Source of the DNA: Amycolatopsis bullii
GTDB taxonomy: Bacteria > Actinomycetota > Actinomycetes > Mycobacteriales > Pseudonocardiaceae
Direction: 5' to 3'
Length of the DNA stretch: 64,000 nt
Assembly: GCF_014654205.1 (NCBI RefSeq)
Contig: NZ_BNAW01000025.1
Coordinates: forward strand, 1-64,000
A program made the translations under genes and the position numbers. Position 1 is the first letter of the stretch, and every line of letters begins with the position of its first letter. Shown here piece after piece: positions 1 to 7,267 of this stretch. The notes beneath the pieces are model-generated. The model did no database searches. It was not told the origin of the DNA and was given only the letters and a program-made list of their open reading frames with translations.

Positions 1-243
1 GGCAACTCCCTCGAGTGGGCCACCACCAGCCCACCACCGCGGCACAACTTCCTCGAGCTGCCACGCATCCGCTCGGAGCGCCCGGCGTTCGAACTGCACT
101 ACCCGCACATGATCGAACGGATGCACGCCGAAGGGCACGTGACCCGCGGGCACCCCGGCGACAAGGCGTCGCCCGCCGAGGTCGCGGCCGCCGCCACCCA
201 GCCCGACGACCAGGGCGAAAGTGACGACCCCCGCGGCCGCTGA
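1..243 (+). CDS. ctaD: Cytochrome c oxidase subunit I, C-terminal fragment (window edge)
   Basis: Frame 1 is open from the window edge to a TGA at 241-243, giving the last 80 residues. The stretch NSLEWATTSPPPRHNF followed by LPRIRSERPAFELHYPH is the characteristic cytosolic C-terminus of actinobacterial aa3 oxidase subunit I, after the last membrane helix. The enzyme reduces O2 to water in the cytoplasmic membrane and takes electrons from the cytochrome bcc complex. The heme and copper ligands lie outside the window. The next gene starts inside its last 23 nt. The gene is cut by the window edge, not truncated biologically. Confidence 0.93.
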   Translation, partial: GNSLEWATTSPPPRHNFLELPRIRSERPAFELHYPHMIERMHAEGHVTRGHPGDKASPAEVAAAATQPDDQGESDDPRGR

Positions 244-499
244 CCCCGGCCCGCCGCTGAGGGCGTGGGAACGGCGGCGGCTGCGCGGGATCGAGCGGGG
301 ACTGCGGGCGAGCACGGGGTCGCGGCTGCTGCCGTGCCTCGGCCTGGACGCCGTCGCACTGGCGCTGCTGGCCGCCGGGATCTTCCTGGCGCTGCCGTGG
401 CTGTTCGCCGCGTGCGTCGCCGGCAACCTCGCCGTCTGCGTCCACCTCCAGCGGCGCAGCGGGACCGACCGAGCGAAAGGAAACCCATGGCCGAGGTGA
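221..499 (+). CDS. Small DUF3040-like membrane protein
   Basis: 92 residues from a GTG overlapping the end of ctaD by 23 nt. The N-terminal half is basic and helical (AWERRRLRGIERGLRAS), resembling the leading motif of DUF3040 proteins. It is followed by a hydrophobic stretch at about residues 42-72 that can form two short or one long membrane segment. DUF3040 proteins are small actinobacterial membrane proteins of unknown role. Overlap with ctaD suggests co-transcription with the oxidase gene. The family call rests on layout and the N-terminal motif only. Confidence 0.6.
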   Translation: MTTPAAADPGPPLRAWERRRLRGIERGLRASTGSRLLPCLGLDAVALALLAAGIFLALPWLFAACVAGNLAVCVHLQRRSGTDRAKGNPWPR

Positions 500-714
500 C
501 CGTCGAGGACCTGCGCGGGCTGCTCGAATCCGACGTGCCGGATCCGGTGCTGGTCCTGACTGGTGGCCGGGTGGTGGTCGAGCCGTCCGGCGACCGGACC
601 GCGGGCGCGAGCGAGGTGATCACCCGGGGCGACCTGCGCCGGCAGCAGGCCGAACGCGGCCTGGACGTCATCGCCGCGACGCTCACCACGACGATCGTCC
701 AGCGCGGGGGCTGA
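487..714 (+). CDS. Small hypothetical protein
   Basis: 75 residues from ATG 487, overlapping the previous gene by 13 nt. A purine-rich GAAAGGAAA sits just upstream of this ATG, while the earlier in-frame start at 265 would run antiparallel through the neighbouring gene. The protein is acidic and soluble with no signal peptide or membrane segment. I recognise no domain. It appears to close a short ctaD-containing transcription unit, because a strong hairpin terminator follows within 10 nt of the stop. Confidence 0.6.
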   Translation: MAEVTVEDLRGLLESDVPDPVLVLTGGRVVVEPSGDRTAGASEVITRGDLRRQQAERGLDVIAATLTTTIVQRGG

Positions 715-722
715 GCACGAAG

Positions 723-755
723 AAGCCGCCGGAGCTCGCGGCTCCGGCGGCTTTT
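723..755 (+). terminator. Intrinsic terminator, 13-bp stem and T-run
   Basis: AAGCCGCCGGAGC at 723-735 pairs perfectly with 741-753 around a 5-nt loop, and the transcript ends in TTTT (752-755). It lies between the stops of two convergent units, so it probably ends the ctaD unit and may also serve the opposing SDR gene. Confidence 0.85.
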
Positions 756-763
756 CCGGCCGG

Positions 764-1606
764 TCAGAGGATCGGCGTGCCGCCCGTCACCGCGACGCGG
801 GCCCCGGACACGTAACTGCCGTCGTCGGAGGCCAGCAGCACGTACACCGGCGCCAGCTCGGCCGGCTGGCCGGCGCGGCCCAGCGGCACCTGCTCGCCGA
901 AGGTCTTCACCGCCTCCTCCGGCATGGTGGACGGGATCAGCGGCGTCCAGATCGGCCCCGGCGCGACGCTGTTGGCGCGAATTCCCTTCGGGCCCAGCAG
1001 CTGCGCCAGCGCGGCGCACATGTTCGCGATGCCCGCCTTCGTCACGTCGTAGGGCAGCAGCTGCGGGGTCGGGTTGTCGGAGTTCACCGACGAGCTGCCG
1101 ATGATCGACGCGCCCGGCTTCATGTGCGGCACGGCCGCCTTGGTGAGGTGGAAGAACGCGCTCAGGTTGATGGCGAGCGTGCGGTCCCACTCCTCGTCCG
1201 GGATCTCTTCCAGGGTTTCGTGGGTCATCTGGAAGGCGGCGTTGTTCACCAGGACGTCGATCCGGCCGAACTCCTCGACCGTGCGGGCCACCAGGGCCCG
1301 GCAGTGCGCCGGGTCGGCGACGTCACCGGGCACGACGACGGCCTTGCGCCCGGCCTCCTCCACCCAGCGCCGCGTCTCTTCGGCGTCCTCGTGCTCGTCG
1401 AGGTAGGAGATCAGGACGTCGGCGCCTTCCCGCGCGTACGCGATGGCCACCGCGCGGCCGATCCCGCTGTCCGCGCCGGTGATGAGCGCCGCCTTGCCGG
1501 TCAGCTTGCCGGAGCCGCGGTAGGTGTGCTCACCGTGGTCGGGCTGCGGCGTCATGGCGGCGGTGGTCCCGGGCGGGGTCTGCTGCTGGGCGGGCTGCTG
1601 GGACAC
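764..1606 (-). CDS. SDR family oxidoreductase (YghA/general stress 39-like)
   Basis: 280 residues from GTG 1606, preceded by GAGGAG. It is a classical short-chain dehydrogenase with an N-terminal extension of about 38 residues rich in Gln/Pro, as in the YghA/GspA39 subgroup linked to stress. The NAD(P)-binding motif TGADSGIG is near residue 43, NNAA is present, and the catalytic Ser and YxxxK (YDVTK) are intact. It is expected to be a soluble NAD(P)-dependent alcohol or aldehyde oxidoreductase; the substrate cannot be told. It is divergent from hsp20 across a promoter region with twin operators, so the two may share heat or stress control. Confidence 0.88.
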   Translation of the reverse strand: MSQQPAQQQTPPGTTAAMTPQPDHGEHTYRGSGKLTGKAALITGADSGIGRAVAIAYAREGADVLISYLDEHEDAEETRRWVEEAGRKAVVVPGDVADPAHCRALVARTVEEFGRIDVLVNNAAFQMTHETLEEIPDEEWDRTLAINLSAFFHLTKAAVPHMKPGASIIGSSSVNSDNPTPQLLPYDVTKAGIANMCAALAQLLGPKGIRANSVAPGPIWTPLIPSTMPEEAVKTFGEQVPLGRAGQPAELAPVYVLLASDDGSYVSGARVAVTGGTPIL

Positions 1607-1671
1607 AGTGGGCTCCTCGGATACGGGAATGATCTTCCTCCCCGAGTTCCCGTCACCCGGCGAAACATTCC

Positions 1672-1715
1672 GTCATCTTGATGATGACTTCCTACTTGTC
1701 ATCGTTTGGATGACA
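1672..1715. promoter_or_regulatory. Twin RheA-type operator upstream of hsp20
   Basis: Two inverted repeats with identical spacing: GTCATC-N5-GATGAC at 1672-1688, and TGTCATC-N5-GATGACA at 1697-1715. Their centres are 26 bp apart. The second matches the published RheA operator TGTCATC-N5-GATGACA of the Streptomyces albus hsp18 promoter, where RheA is a thermosensing repressor. Position just upstream of the small heat-shock gene supports this function. No rheA-like gene lies next to it here. Confidence 0.8.
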
Positions 1716-1771
1716 TGTTAGAACAGTAGTGCGTGTTGACACCCACCGTCGAACCCGGAAGGAGGACAACG

Positions 1772-2209
1772 ATGTTGATGCGCACCGACCCGTTCCGTGA
1801 GCTGGACCGCCTCACCCAGCAGGTCCTCGGCACCGCCGGAACCTGGTCGAAGCCGGCCGCGATGCCCATGGACGCCTATCGCGCCGGCGACGAGTTCGTG
1901 GTCTGCTTCGACCTGCCCGGCGTCGCCCCGGACGCCATCGAGCTCGACATCGAACGCAACGTGCTGACGGTCAAAGCCGAGCGCCGGCCGCTCCCCGGCG
2001 GGGACAACGTCGAGATGCAGGTCTCCGAGCGCCCGCTGGGCGTCTTCTCGCGCCAGCTGTTCCTCGGCGAGAGCCTCGACACCGACCACATCGCCGCCGA
2101 CTACGAAGCGGGCGTGCTGACGCTGCGCATCCCGGTCGCCGAGAAGGCCAAGCCGCGGCGCATCGAGATCAGCGGCAACCGGTCCGACCGCAAGGAAATC
2201 CAGGCCTGA
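1772..2209 (+). CDS. Hsp20/alpha-crystallin small heat-shock protein
   Basis: 145 residues from ATG 1772, chosen because GGAAGGAGGACAAC sits directly in front of it; an in-frame start at 1733 has no such site. The alpha-crystallin domain covers roughly residues 38-135, with the conserved AGVLTLRIPV strand near the end and a C-terminal IEI motif that docks subunits in the oligomer. It is an ATP-independent holdase chaperone that binds unfolding proteins during heat stress. Twin RheA-type operators upstream indicate repression at normal temperature. The next gene overlaps its stop (ATGA). Confidence 0.94.
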   Translation: MLMRTDPFRELDRLTQQVLGTAGTWSKPAAMPMDAYRAGDEFVVCFDLPGVAPDAIELDIERNVLTVKAERRPLPGGDNVEMQVSERPLGVFSRQLFLGESLDTDHIAADYEAGVLTLRIPVAEKAKPRRIEISGNRSDRKEIQA

Positions 2210-2499
2210 TGAACGACCAGGCCCGCGCCGCGGCGGAGCGGATCTTCGCCGCGGCCGCGGAACTCGGCACCACCCGCCAGGAGGCGATCCTCGTGACCCG
2301 GGCGGTCCACGCGGTCAAGAAGGGCCGCCCGACCGAGGTCGCGCTCACGGACACCCCCCAGCACCGGCGGCGCAAGCTGGCCCACGTCGCCGGCTGCGCC
2401 CTGTGGGACCCGGCCCTGGACGCGGACGAAGTCCTCGCGGCGGTCATCGAGGTGGGCCGGACGGCCGCCCGGGAGCGTCAGTCCTCGGTGGCCGCCTGA
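2209..2499 (+). CDS. Small hypothetical protein in the hsp20 operon
   Basis: 96 residues starting at ATG 2209, which overlaps the hsp20 stop in ATGA, so translation is probably coupled. The protein is Ala/Arg-rich, helical and soluble, with no recognised domain, signal or membrane segment. The context suggests heat-induced expression with the chaperone. Function unknown. Confidence 0.7.
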   Translation: MNDQARAAAERIFAAAAELGTTRQEAILVTRAVHAVKKGRPTEVALTDTPQHRRRKLAHVAGCALWDPALDADEVLAAVIEVGRTAARERQSSVAA

Positions 2500-2616
2500 G
2501 CCGGAACGGCTGTGGGCACGGTGGCCGCCCGGTTCCGCCCCGGCGGCCATGACCGCAAACCTGGGATCGGGCGCCCGCCCAGGGCGGTCCCTTCCGGGCA
2601 GACCGGATTCGGGCGG

Positions 2617-2675
2617 CCCGAAACTGTCGGTGGTCACCGGTAGAGTGGAAAACGGGGGGCGCCCCCGCGGCGGGA
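2617..2675 (+). repeat. Dispersed promoter-hairpin element, copy A
   Basis: This copy reads left to right: TGTCGGTG (2625-2632), an 8-nt spacer, TAGAGT (2641-2646), GGAAAAC, then the palindrome GGGGGCGCCCCC at 2655-2666 and CGCGGCGG. The same order and spacing recur in reverse orientation at 54384-54441 and 56250-56308. The first part matches the LexA-independent DNA-damage promoter pattern tTGTCRGTG-N8-TANNNT. The element lies between a converging pair of genes and no gene starts just downstream on this strand. Confidence 0.7.
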
Positions 2676-2737
2676 GCTTTCGACTCACCCCACGCGGGCG
2701 ATTCCGACCGGCGGATTCCCGCGGCCCGGCCCCACCG

Positions 2738-3955
2738 CTACCGCGTCTCCTCAGCCCGCCGCACGGTCACCGCCGGTCCCTTCCCGGTCCCGGACAACGG
2801 CGTCGACCCGAACCAGTCGAGGCACACCACCATCGCGTCGTCCTCGGCCTGGCTGCCGTGCCGCCGGGTCGACAGCTCCCGCAGCATCGCGCCCGGCACG
2901 TGCGCGGCCGGCAGCTCCGCCGTCGCCGTCACCGCCTCGGCGAGTTCCCGGTCCCCGTAGCGCTCGCCGTGCGGGCCGAGCGCGTTGTAGACGCCGTCGC
3001 TGACGAACACGAACCGGTCGCCGTCCGCCGCCTGGAAACCCTCGACCACGTAGATCGTTCCGTCGAACGTGCCGAGCGGGAGCTGCTCGTCGAACAGGAT
3101 CCGCTCGGCCTTGCCGTCCCGCAGCCGCCACAGCCGCGGCGAGCCCGCGTCGACCACGGCCACCGCGCCGGTGCGGAGGTCGAACTCCAGCAGCAGCGCG
3201 GCCACGTGCTCGGCGCCGCGGTAGTGCGCGTACAGCGCCTGGTCGGCGAGCTCGGCCTGCGCGTCGAGCGGGATCCCGGCGCGCCGGGCGTTGCGCAGCG
3301 CGTTCACCGCGAGGTTCGTCAGCAGCGCCGCTTCGCTGCCCTCCCCCATGCCGTTGATCAGCGTGACGGCGAGCTTCCGGGCGGACGCCGACCAGTCGAA
3401 GCAGTCGCCGTAGATGGCGTAGGCGGGTTCCAGCTGGCCGCCGAGCGCGAACTCGGCGCGCGTGCAGGCCCGGCCGGGCAGCAGCTGCCACTGCATCTCC
3501 GCGGCCAGCGTCAGCCGCGAAGACCGCCGCGCCTGGATGTAGAGGTCGGTGTCGCGGTCGGCGACGAACAGCTCGTGGGCCACCGCCTCGGCGAACCGCT
3601 GGAGCTCGGCCCACACCGGCGGTTCGGGTTCGCTCGGCAGGGTGACGGCCAGGACGCCGAGCCGGTCGCCGCGGACGCTGACCGGCAGGTAGCCGGTGAC
3701 GCGGTCGCCGTCGCGGGAGAACGTCGCCGCCTGCGTGAGAAAGGCCGCACCCGGGGTGGTGCTCTCGACCGGGATCGGCTCCGCCGTGTAGGGCTGCTCG
3801 CCCACCTGGCACAGTTCCGTCAGTGCGTAATCGGCCATCAGCAGCTCGACCGCCTCGGCCCCGAAGTGCTCGCCGAGTCCCGAGCGCAGCGCTCCCGGCA
3901 GGTCGTGCGGCGGGACGTCACGGAGGAGACGCTCCACCGCCAGGGATCTGTCCAA
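2738..3955 (-). CDS. PP2C-type (SpoIIE/RsbU) serine phosphatase with N-terminal sensory domain
   Basis: 405 residues from TTG 3955, chosen because AGCAGGAGG lies 6 nt upstream; GTG 3973 is the alternative. Residues about 30-160 look like a GAF-type sensory region. The C-terminal part is a SpoIIE-family PP2C domain with GDCFDW, the metal-site INGMGEGSEAA segment (usually D-x-x-GHG, here N-G-M-G-E-G), FVSDGVYNA and EDDAMVV. Such enzymes dephosphorylate anti-anti-sigma proteins in partner-switching. The altered GHG motif could weaken catalysis. It is divergent from marR and next to the stressosome operon, so it probably feeds the same stress pathway; this is inference. Confidence 0.82.
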   Translation of the reverse strand: MDRSLAVERLLRDVPPHDLPGALRSGLGEHFGAEAVELLMADYALTELCQVGEQPYTAEPIPVESTTPGAAFLTQAATFSRDGDRVTGYLPVSVRGDRLGVLAVTLPSEPEPPVWAELQRFAEAVAHELFVADRDTDLYIQARRSSRLTLAAEMQWQLLPGRACTRAEFALGGQLEPAYAIYGDCFDWSASARKLAVTLINGMGEGSEAALLTNLAVNALRNARRAGIPLDAQAELADQALYAHYRGAEHVAALLLEFDLRTGAVAVVDAGSPRLWRLRDGKAERILFDEQLPLGTFDGTIYVVEGFQAADGDRFVFVSDGVYNALGPHGERYGDRELAEAVTATAELPAAHVPGAMLRELSTRRHGSQAEDDAMVVCLDWFGSTPLSGTGKGPAVTVRRAEETR

Positions 3956-4071
3956 CGCCTGCCTCCTGCTCACGGGCCCGTGCCGCTTCTGTCGAGTCTG
4001 CGCCGCTCCGGCGCGCCGGTCCACGGCGAGTCGGGTGAGCTGTGCTGCCGGTTCAGCATAGGGATGCCAGA

Positions 4072-4551
4072 GTGGACGCCGTGGATCGATCCCGCGAGCA
4101 GGCCGCCCCGGACGGGCCGGCTGCCGTGTCGGACCTCGCCCGCCTCCTGGAGACGGTGGTCGAGGGCGAGCGGGACGTTTCGCCGCGCCCGCTTTCGATT
4201 TCGCAGTTGCGCGCCGTCGTCGCACTGGACCGCCACGACGGGGTCAACCTGCGCCAGCTCGCCGAGCAGCTGGGCTCGACGCCGCCGCTGGTCAGCAGGC
4301 TCTGCGACCGGCTGGAGGCGGTCGGGTTCCTCGAACGCCTGCCCAGTGCACGCAGCCGGCGGGAGCTGACGCTGCGGCTGTCCGACCGCGGGCGCGCCTA
4401 CCTGCAGGACCTGCGGGCCCGGCGGCGGGAACGCGTCCAAGCGCTGCTGGCGAAGATGAGCCCCGCGGGCCGGGCCGCGCTGGCCGCCGGGCTCCGGGAA
4501 TACCGGGCGCTGGCCGAGGCGGCCGGTGACCCGCCCGAGTTGCATTCCTGA
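4072..4551 (+). CDS. MarR family transcriptional regulator
   Basis: 159 residues from GTG 4072, preceded by AGGGA; an upstream in-frame GTG at 4042 is possible. The winged helix-turn-helix spans about residues 40-110: LRQLAEQLGSTPPLVSRLCDRLEAVGFLER is the HTH (residues quoted in part: STPPLVSRLCDRLE) and the wing follows with RRELTLRLSDRG. MarR proteins are dimeric, ligand- or oxidant-responsive repressors. It lies directly before the stressosome operon and is divergent from a PP2C phosphatase, so both are plausible targets. Confidence 0.85.
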   Translation: MDAVDRSREQAAPDGPAAVSDLARLLETVVEGERDVSPRPLSISQLRAVVALDRHDGVNLRQLAEQLGSTPPLVSRLCDRLEAVGFLERLPSARSRRELTLRLSDRGRAYLQDLRARRRERVQALLAKMSPAGRAALAAGLREYRALAEAAGDPPELHS

Positions 4552-4559
4552 TACAAACG

Positions 4560-4573
4560 TTGTTATATGACAA
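4560..4573. promoter_or_regulatory. Possible operator before the stressosome operon
   Basis: TTGT-N6-ACAA at 4560-4573 lies in an AT-rich patch between marR and rsbR, a strong local contrast to the surrounding GC-rich DNA. Size and symmetry would suit a MarR dimer, but the repeat is short and unproven. Confidence 0.3.
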
Positions 4574-4622
4574 TGATCAGGTCGGCGTACAGCAGAGCGC
4601 GCCCCGAACATAGGAGGCGTCG

Positions 4623-5486
4623 GTGCTGGGCACGGACGACAGCCAGGTCCGCACAGTCCTGGCGCGCATGCTGGAGGAAGACCGGTCCGCGCTGGCCCGG
4701 GACTGGGCCGGGCAGGAGCCGCGCGACGGCGACCGGAGCGGGCAAGAACTGCGCCGCGAGGCGGTCGAGCTGCTGGAGGCCCTCCGCGACGCGCTGGGCG
4801 GCTCGCTCCCGGTGTCCCGGATCGTCGACCAGGACCCGGCGGTGCGCGACGCGCTGACGTCGCTGTCGGAGCGCCGCGCCCGCGCGGGCGCCCAGCCGTC
4901 GGCCACCGCCATGGCGATCCTCGCGCTCAAGCGCACGATGCTCAGCGCGATCGAGCGGCACACCGACGATTCCGCCCTGCGCTACCGGGCCGCCCTGCTG
5001 GTCAACGAGCTGCTCGACAGCGCGGGCGTGCTGACCTTCGAGGTCTACTCCGCCGGCCGCGAGCGGATCATCCGCGAGCAGCACGACCAGATGCTCGAGC
5101 TGTCCACGCCCGTCGTGCGGCTGTGGCGCCACGTCCTGGCGGTGCCGCTGATCGGCACGCTCGACAGCGCCCGGACCCAGGTCGTGATGAACAACCTCCT
5201 GGAGTCGATCCAGGCGAACGAGGCGCGGGTGGCGATCATCGACATCACCGGCGTCCCGACCGTCGACACCGCGGTCGCGCAGCACCTGCTGCAGACCGTC
5301 AGCGCCGTCCGGCTGATGGGCGCGGAGTGCGTGATCAGCGGCATCCGCCCGTCGATCGCGCAGACCATCACCCAGCTGGGCATCGACCTCTCGCACATCG
5401 TCACCCGCGGCTCGCTCGCCGACGCGCTGGCGACCGCGATGCAGCTGCTCGGCGACGGCGCCCGCCCGGGCGCGGTGACCGGGTGA
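4623..5486 (+). CDS. rsbR: RsbR-type stressosome protein (RsbRD N-terminal + STAS domain)
   Basis: 287 residues from GTG 4623, with ATAGGAGG upstream. The N-terminal ~150 residues are helical and fit the RsbRD_N/non-heme globin-like input domain. The C-terminal STAS domain (about 160-280) carries DITGVPTVDT and SGIRPSIAQTITQLG, the segments that hold the RsbT-phosphorylated Thr residues in Bacillus RsbR. With RsbS it builds the stressosome, a large cytosolic sensor particle that sequesters RsbT until stress. It overlaps rsbS by 4 nt in a five-gene operon. No haem or flavin ligand could be assigned from sequence alone. Confidence 0.88.
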   Translation: MLGTDDSQVRTVLARMLEEDRSALARDWAGQEPRDGDRSGQELRREAVELLEALRDALGGSLPVSRIVDQDPAVRDALTSLSERRARAGAQPSATAMAILALKRTMLSAIERHTDDSALRYRAALLVNELLDSAGVLTFEVYSAGRERIIREQHDQMLELSTPVVRLWRHVLAVPLIGTLDSARTQVVMNNLLESIQANEARVAIIDITGVPTVDTAVAQHLLQTVSAVRLMGAECVISGIRPSIAQTITQLGIDLSHIVTRGSLADALATAMQLLGDGARPGAVTG

Positions 5487-5866
5487 CCGCCGGCCTGCCG
5501 ATCCTGCGCCTGGGGGACATCCTGCTCAGCGGGCTGCTGAGCGACCTGGACGACAAGGCGGCCCTCGCGTTCACCGAGGAGCTGACCGAGCGGATCGCGA
5601 ACGAAGGCATCCGCGGCGTCATCATCGACATCTCCCGGCTGGAGATCATCGACTCCTTCGTCGCGCGCGTGCTCATGCAGCTGGCCGGCACCGGACGGCT
5701 GCTCGGCACGCGGATGATCGTGGCGGGGATGCGCCCGGCCGTCGCGCTGACGCTGACCGAGCTCGGGCTGCAGCTCACCGGTGTCCGGACCGCCCTCAAC
5801 GCGGAACAGGCGATGGAACTGCTGGGCTGGCGCCGTCCCGCCGAAGAAGCACCCCATGCTTCCTGA
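5483..5866 (+). CDS. rsbS: RsbS-type STAS protein (stressosome scaffold)
   Basis: 127 residues from GTG 5483, overlapping the rsbR stop (GTGA). The whole protein is one STAS domain. PILRLGDILL is the typical RsbS N-terminal strand, and DISRLEIIDSFVARVL contains the DS pair where the conserved Ser is phosphorylated by RsbT in Bacillus. RsbS and RsbR together hold RsbT in the resting stressosome; phosphorylation of this Ser releases it. It overlaps the start of rsbT by 11 nt. Confidence 0.9.
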   Translation: MTAGLPILRLGDILLSGLLSDLDDKAALAFTEELTERIANEGIRGVIIDISRLEIIDSFVARVLMQLAGTGRLLGTRMIVAGMRPAVALTLTELGLQLTGVRTALNAEQAMELLGWRRPAEEAPHAS

Positions 5867-6278
5867 CGAGCGGACCGTCCCCTCCGGCGAGCACCCGGTC
5901 CGGGTGGAGGAGGACCTCCTGGCGGCCCGGCACGCCGTGCGGGCGGCCGCGGTCGCCGCCGGGTTCACGATCGTCGACCAGACGAAGATCGTGACCGCGG
6001 CCAGCGAGCTGGTCCGCAACGCCTACATCCACGGCGGGGGCGGCACGATGACCGTCGAGGCCGTGCGGGACCCGGCCGGGCGGCTCGGGCTGCGGCTGCG
6101 GGTGCGCGACGAAGGGCCCGGGATCGCCGACGTCGACCAGGCGATGACCGACGGCTTCAGCACCGGCGCGGGACTCGGGCACGGCCTCGGCGGCACCCGG
6201 CGGCTGGTCGACGAGTTCGACCTCGACACCACGCCCGGCCGCGGCACCACCGTCACGGTCGTGCGCTGGAAGCCATGA
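5856..6278 (+). CDS. rsbT: RsbT-type anti-sigma-related serine/threonine kinase
   Basis: 140 residues from ATG 5856, inside the end of rsbS. It is a GHKL-fold kinase: ASELVRNAYIHGGGG is the N-box, DEGPGI the G1 box, and GLGHGLGGTRRL the G2/ATP-lid. In Bacillus, RsbT phosphorylates RsbS and RsbR, leaves the stressosome, and switches on the RsbU phosphatase. Length agrees with the family (about 133). Two downstream phosphatase genes in the same operon are the natural targets. The next gene overlaps by 4 nt (ATGA). Confidence 0.9.
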   Translation: MLPDERTVPSGEHPVRVEEDLLAARHAVRAAAVAAGFTIVDQTKIVTAASELVRNAYIHGGGGTMTVEAVRDPAGRLGLRLRVRDEGPGIADVDQAMTDGFSTGAGLGHGLGGTRRLVDEFDLDTTPGRGTTVTVVRWKP

Positions 6279-7267
6279 CCGCGACCGTCGCCGGCCTGAC
6301 GCGCCAGATCCGCGTCGACCACCCCAGCGCGGCGTACGCCGCCGCCCGCCTCGCCCGCGAAGCCGCGCACGAGGCCGGGCTCGCGGGCGTGCTCGCCGAC
6401 CGCGCCGCCGTGGTGGCGGCCGAGCTCGCCGGCAACATCGACAAGCACACCGGCGGCGGCTCGGTGTTCGTGCACCAGTCTCTGACCGGGCGCGGCGTCG
6501 ACGTGCTGGCCGCCGACGACGGTCCCGGCATGGCCGACCTCGACCACTGGCTGCTCGACGGCAACACGACCACCGCCACCCTGGGCGCCGGCCTGGGCGC
6601 GGTGAAGCGGATGGCGACCGAGTTCCGGATCACCTCCTCGCCCGCGGCCGGGACGCTCGCCGCCGCCCGCCTGCTCGACCCGGCCGCGCCGCCGCACCGC
6701 CGCGCGATCGGGCACTTCCGCCTGCCCCGCGACGGCGAGCAGTACTGCGGTGACGCCGTCGCGCTGGCCGACGTCACCGGCAGCCGGACCGCGGTCGTCG
6801 CCGACGGGCTCGGCCACGGGCCCGACGCCGCCGAAGCCGCGGAAGCCGCGCTGCGCGTGTTCGCCGAGAACCCGGACCGCCCGCTGCCCCACCAGCTCAC
6901 GACCATGCACCGGGCGCTGCGCACCACCCGCGGCGCGGCGGTCGCGCTCGTGCGGATCGCGCCGCGGCGGCTCGAGTTCTGCGGTGTCGGCAACGTCAGC
7001 GGCGCGAGCCTCGGCGGTGGCCCGTCCCGGCTGCTGCTCAGCACCCCCGGCGTCGTCGGGTTCACGCTGCCGTCGGCGCCGGTCCGGCACCTGACGCTGG
7101 CCGACGACGACGTCGTCGTCCTGCACACCGACGGCGTCGGCACCGGCTGGCGCGTTCCCGGCCGGGCCCCGGACCTGCTGCTGCTCGCCGCGGACCTGGC
7201 CCACCGGCACCGGAACGCCCGCGACGACGCGGCGATGCTCGCCCTGAGCGCGGACCGGTCCGGCTGA
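6275..7267 (+). CDS. Fusion of RsbT-like ATPase with RsbX-like SpoIIE phosphatase
   Basis: 330 residues. Residues 1-130 form a second GHKL ATPase: AAELAGNIDKHTGGG (N-box), DDGPGM and GAGLGAVKRM. Residues about 145-325 form a compact SpoIIE-type phosphatase with GDAVALAD, the metal motif VADGLGHGPDA, HTDGV and DDAAML. The small phosphatase resembles RsbX, which resets phosphorylated RsbR and RsbS. Joining a kinase-like and a phosphatase module would let one protein act on both directions of stressosome phosphorylation; this functional reading is inference. It overlaps both neighbours by 4 nt and 1 nt. Confidence 0.87.
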   Translation: MTATVAGLTRQIRVDHPSAAYAAARLAREAAHEAGLAGVLADRAAVVAAELAGNIDKHTGGGSVFVHQSLTGRGVDVLAADDGPGMADLDHWLLDGNTTTATLGAGLGAVKRMATEFRITSSPAAGTLAAARLLDPAAPPHRRAIGHFRLPRDGEQYCGDAVALADVTGSRTAVVADGLGHGPDAAEAAEAALRVFAENPDRPLPHQLTTMHRALRTTRGAAVALVRIAPRRLEFCGVGNVSGASLGGGPSRLLLSTPGVVGFTLPSAPVRHLTLADDDVVVLHTDGVGTGWRVPGRAPDLLLLAADLAHRHRNARDDAAMLALSADRSG

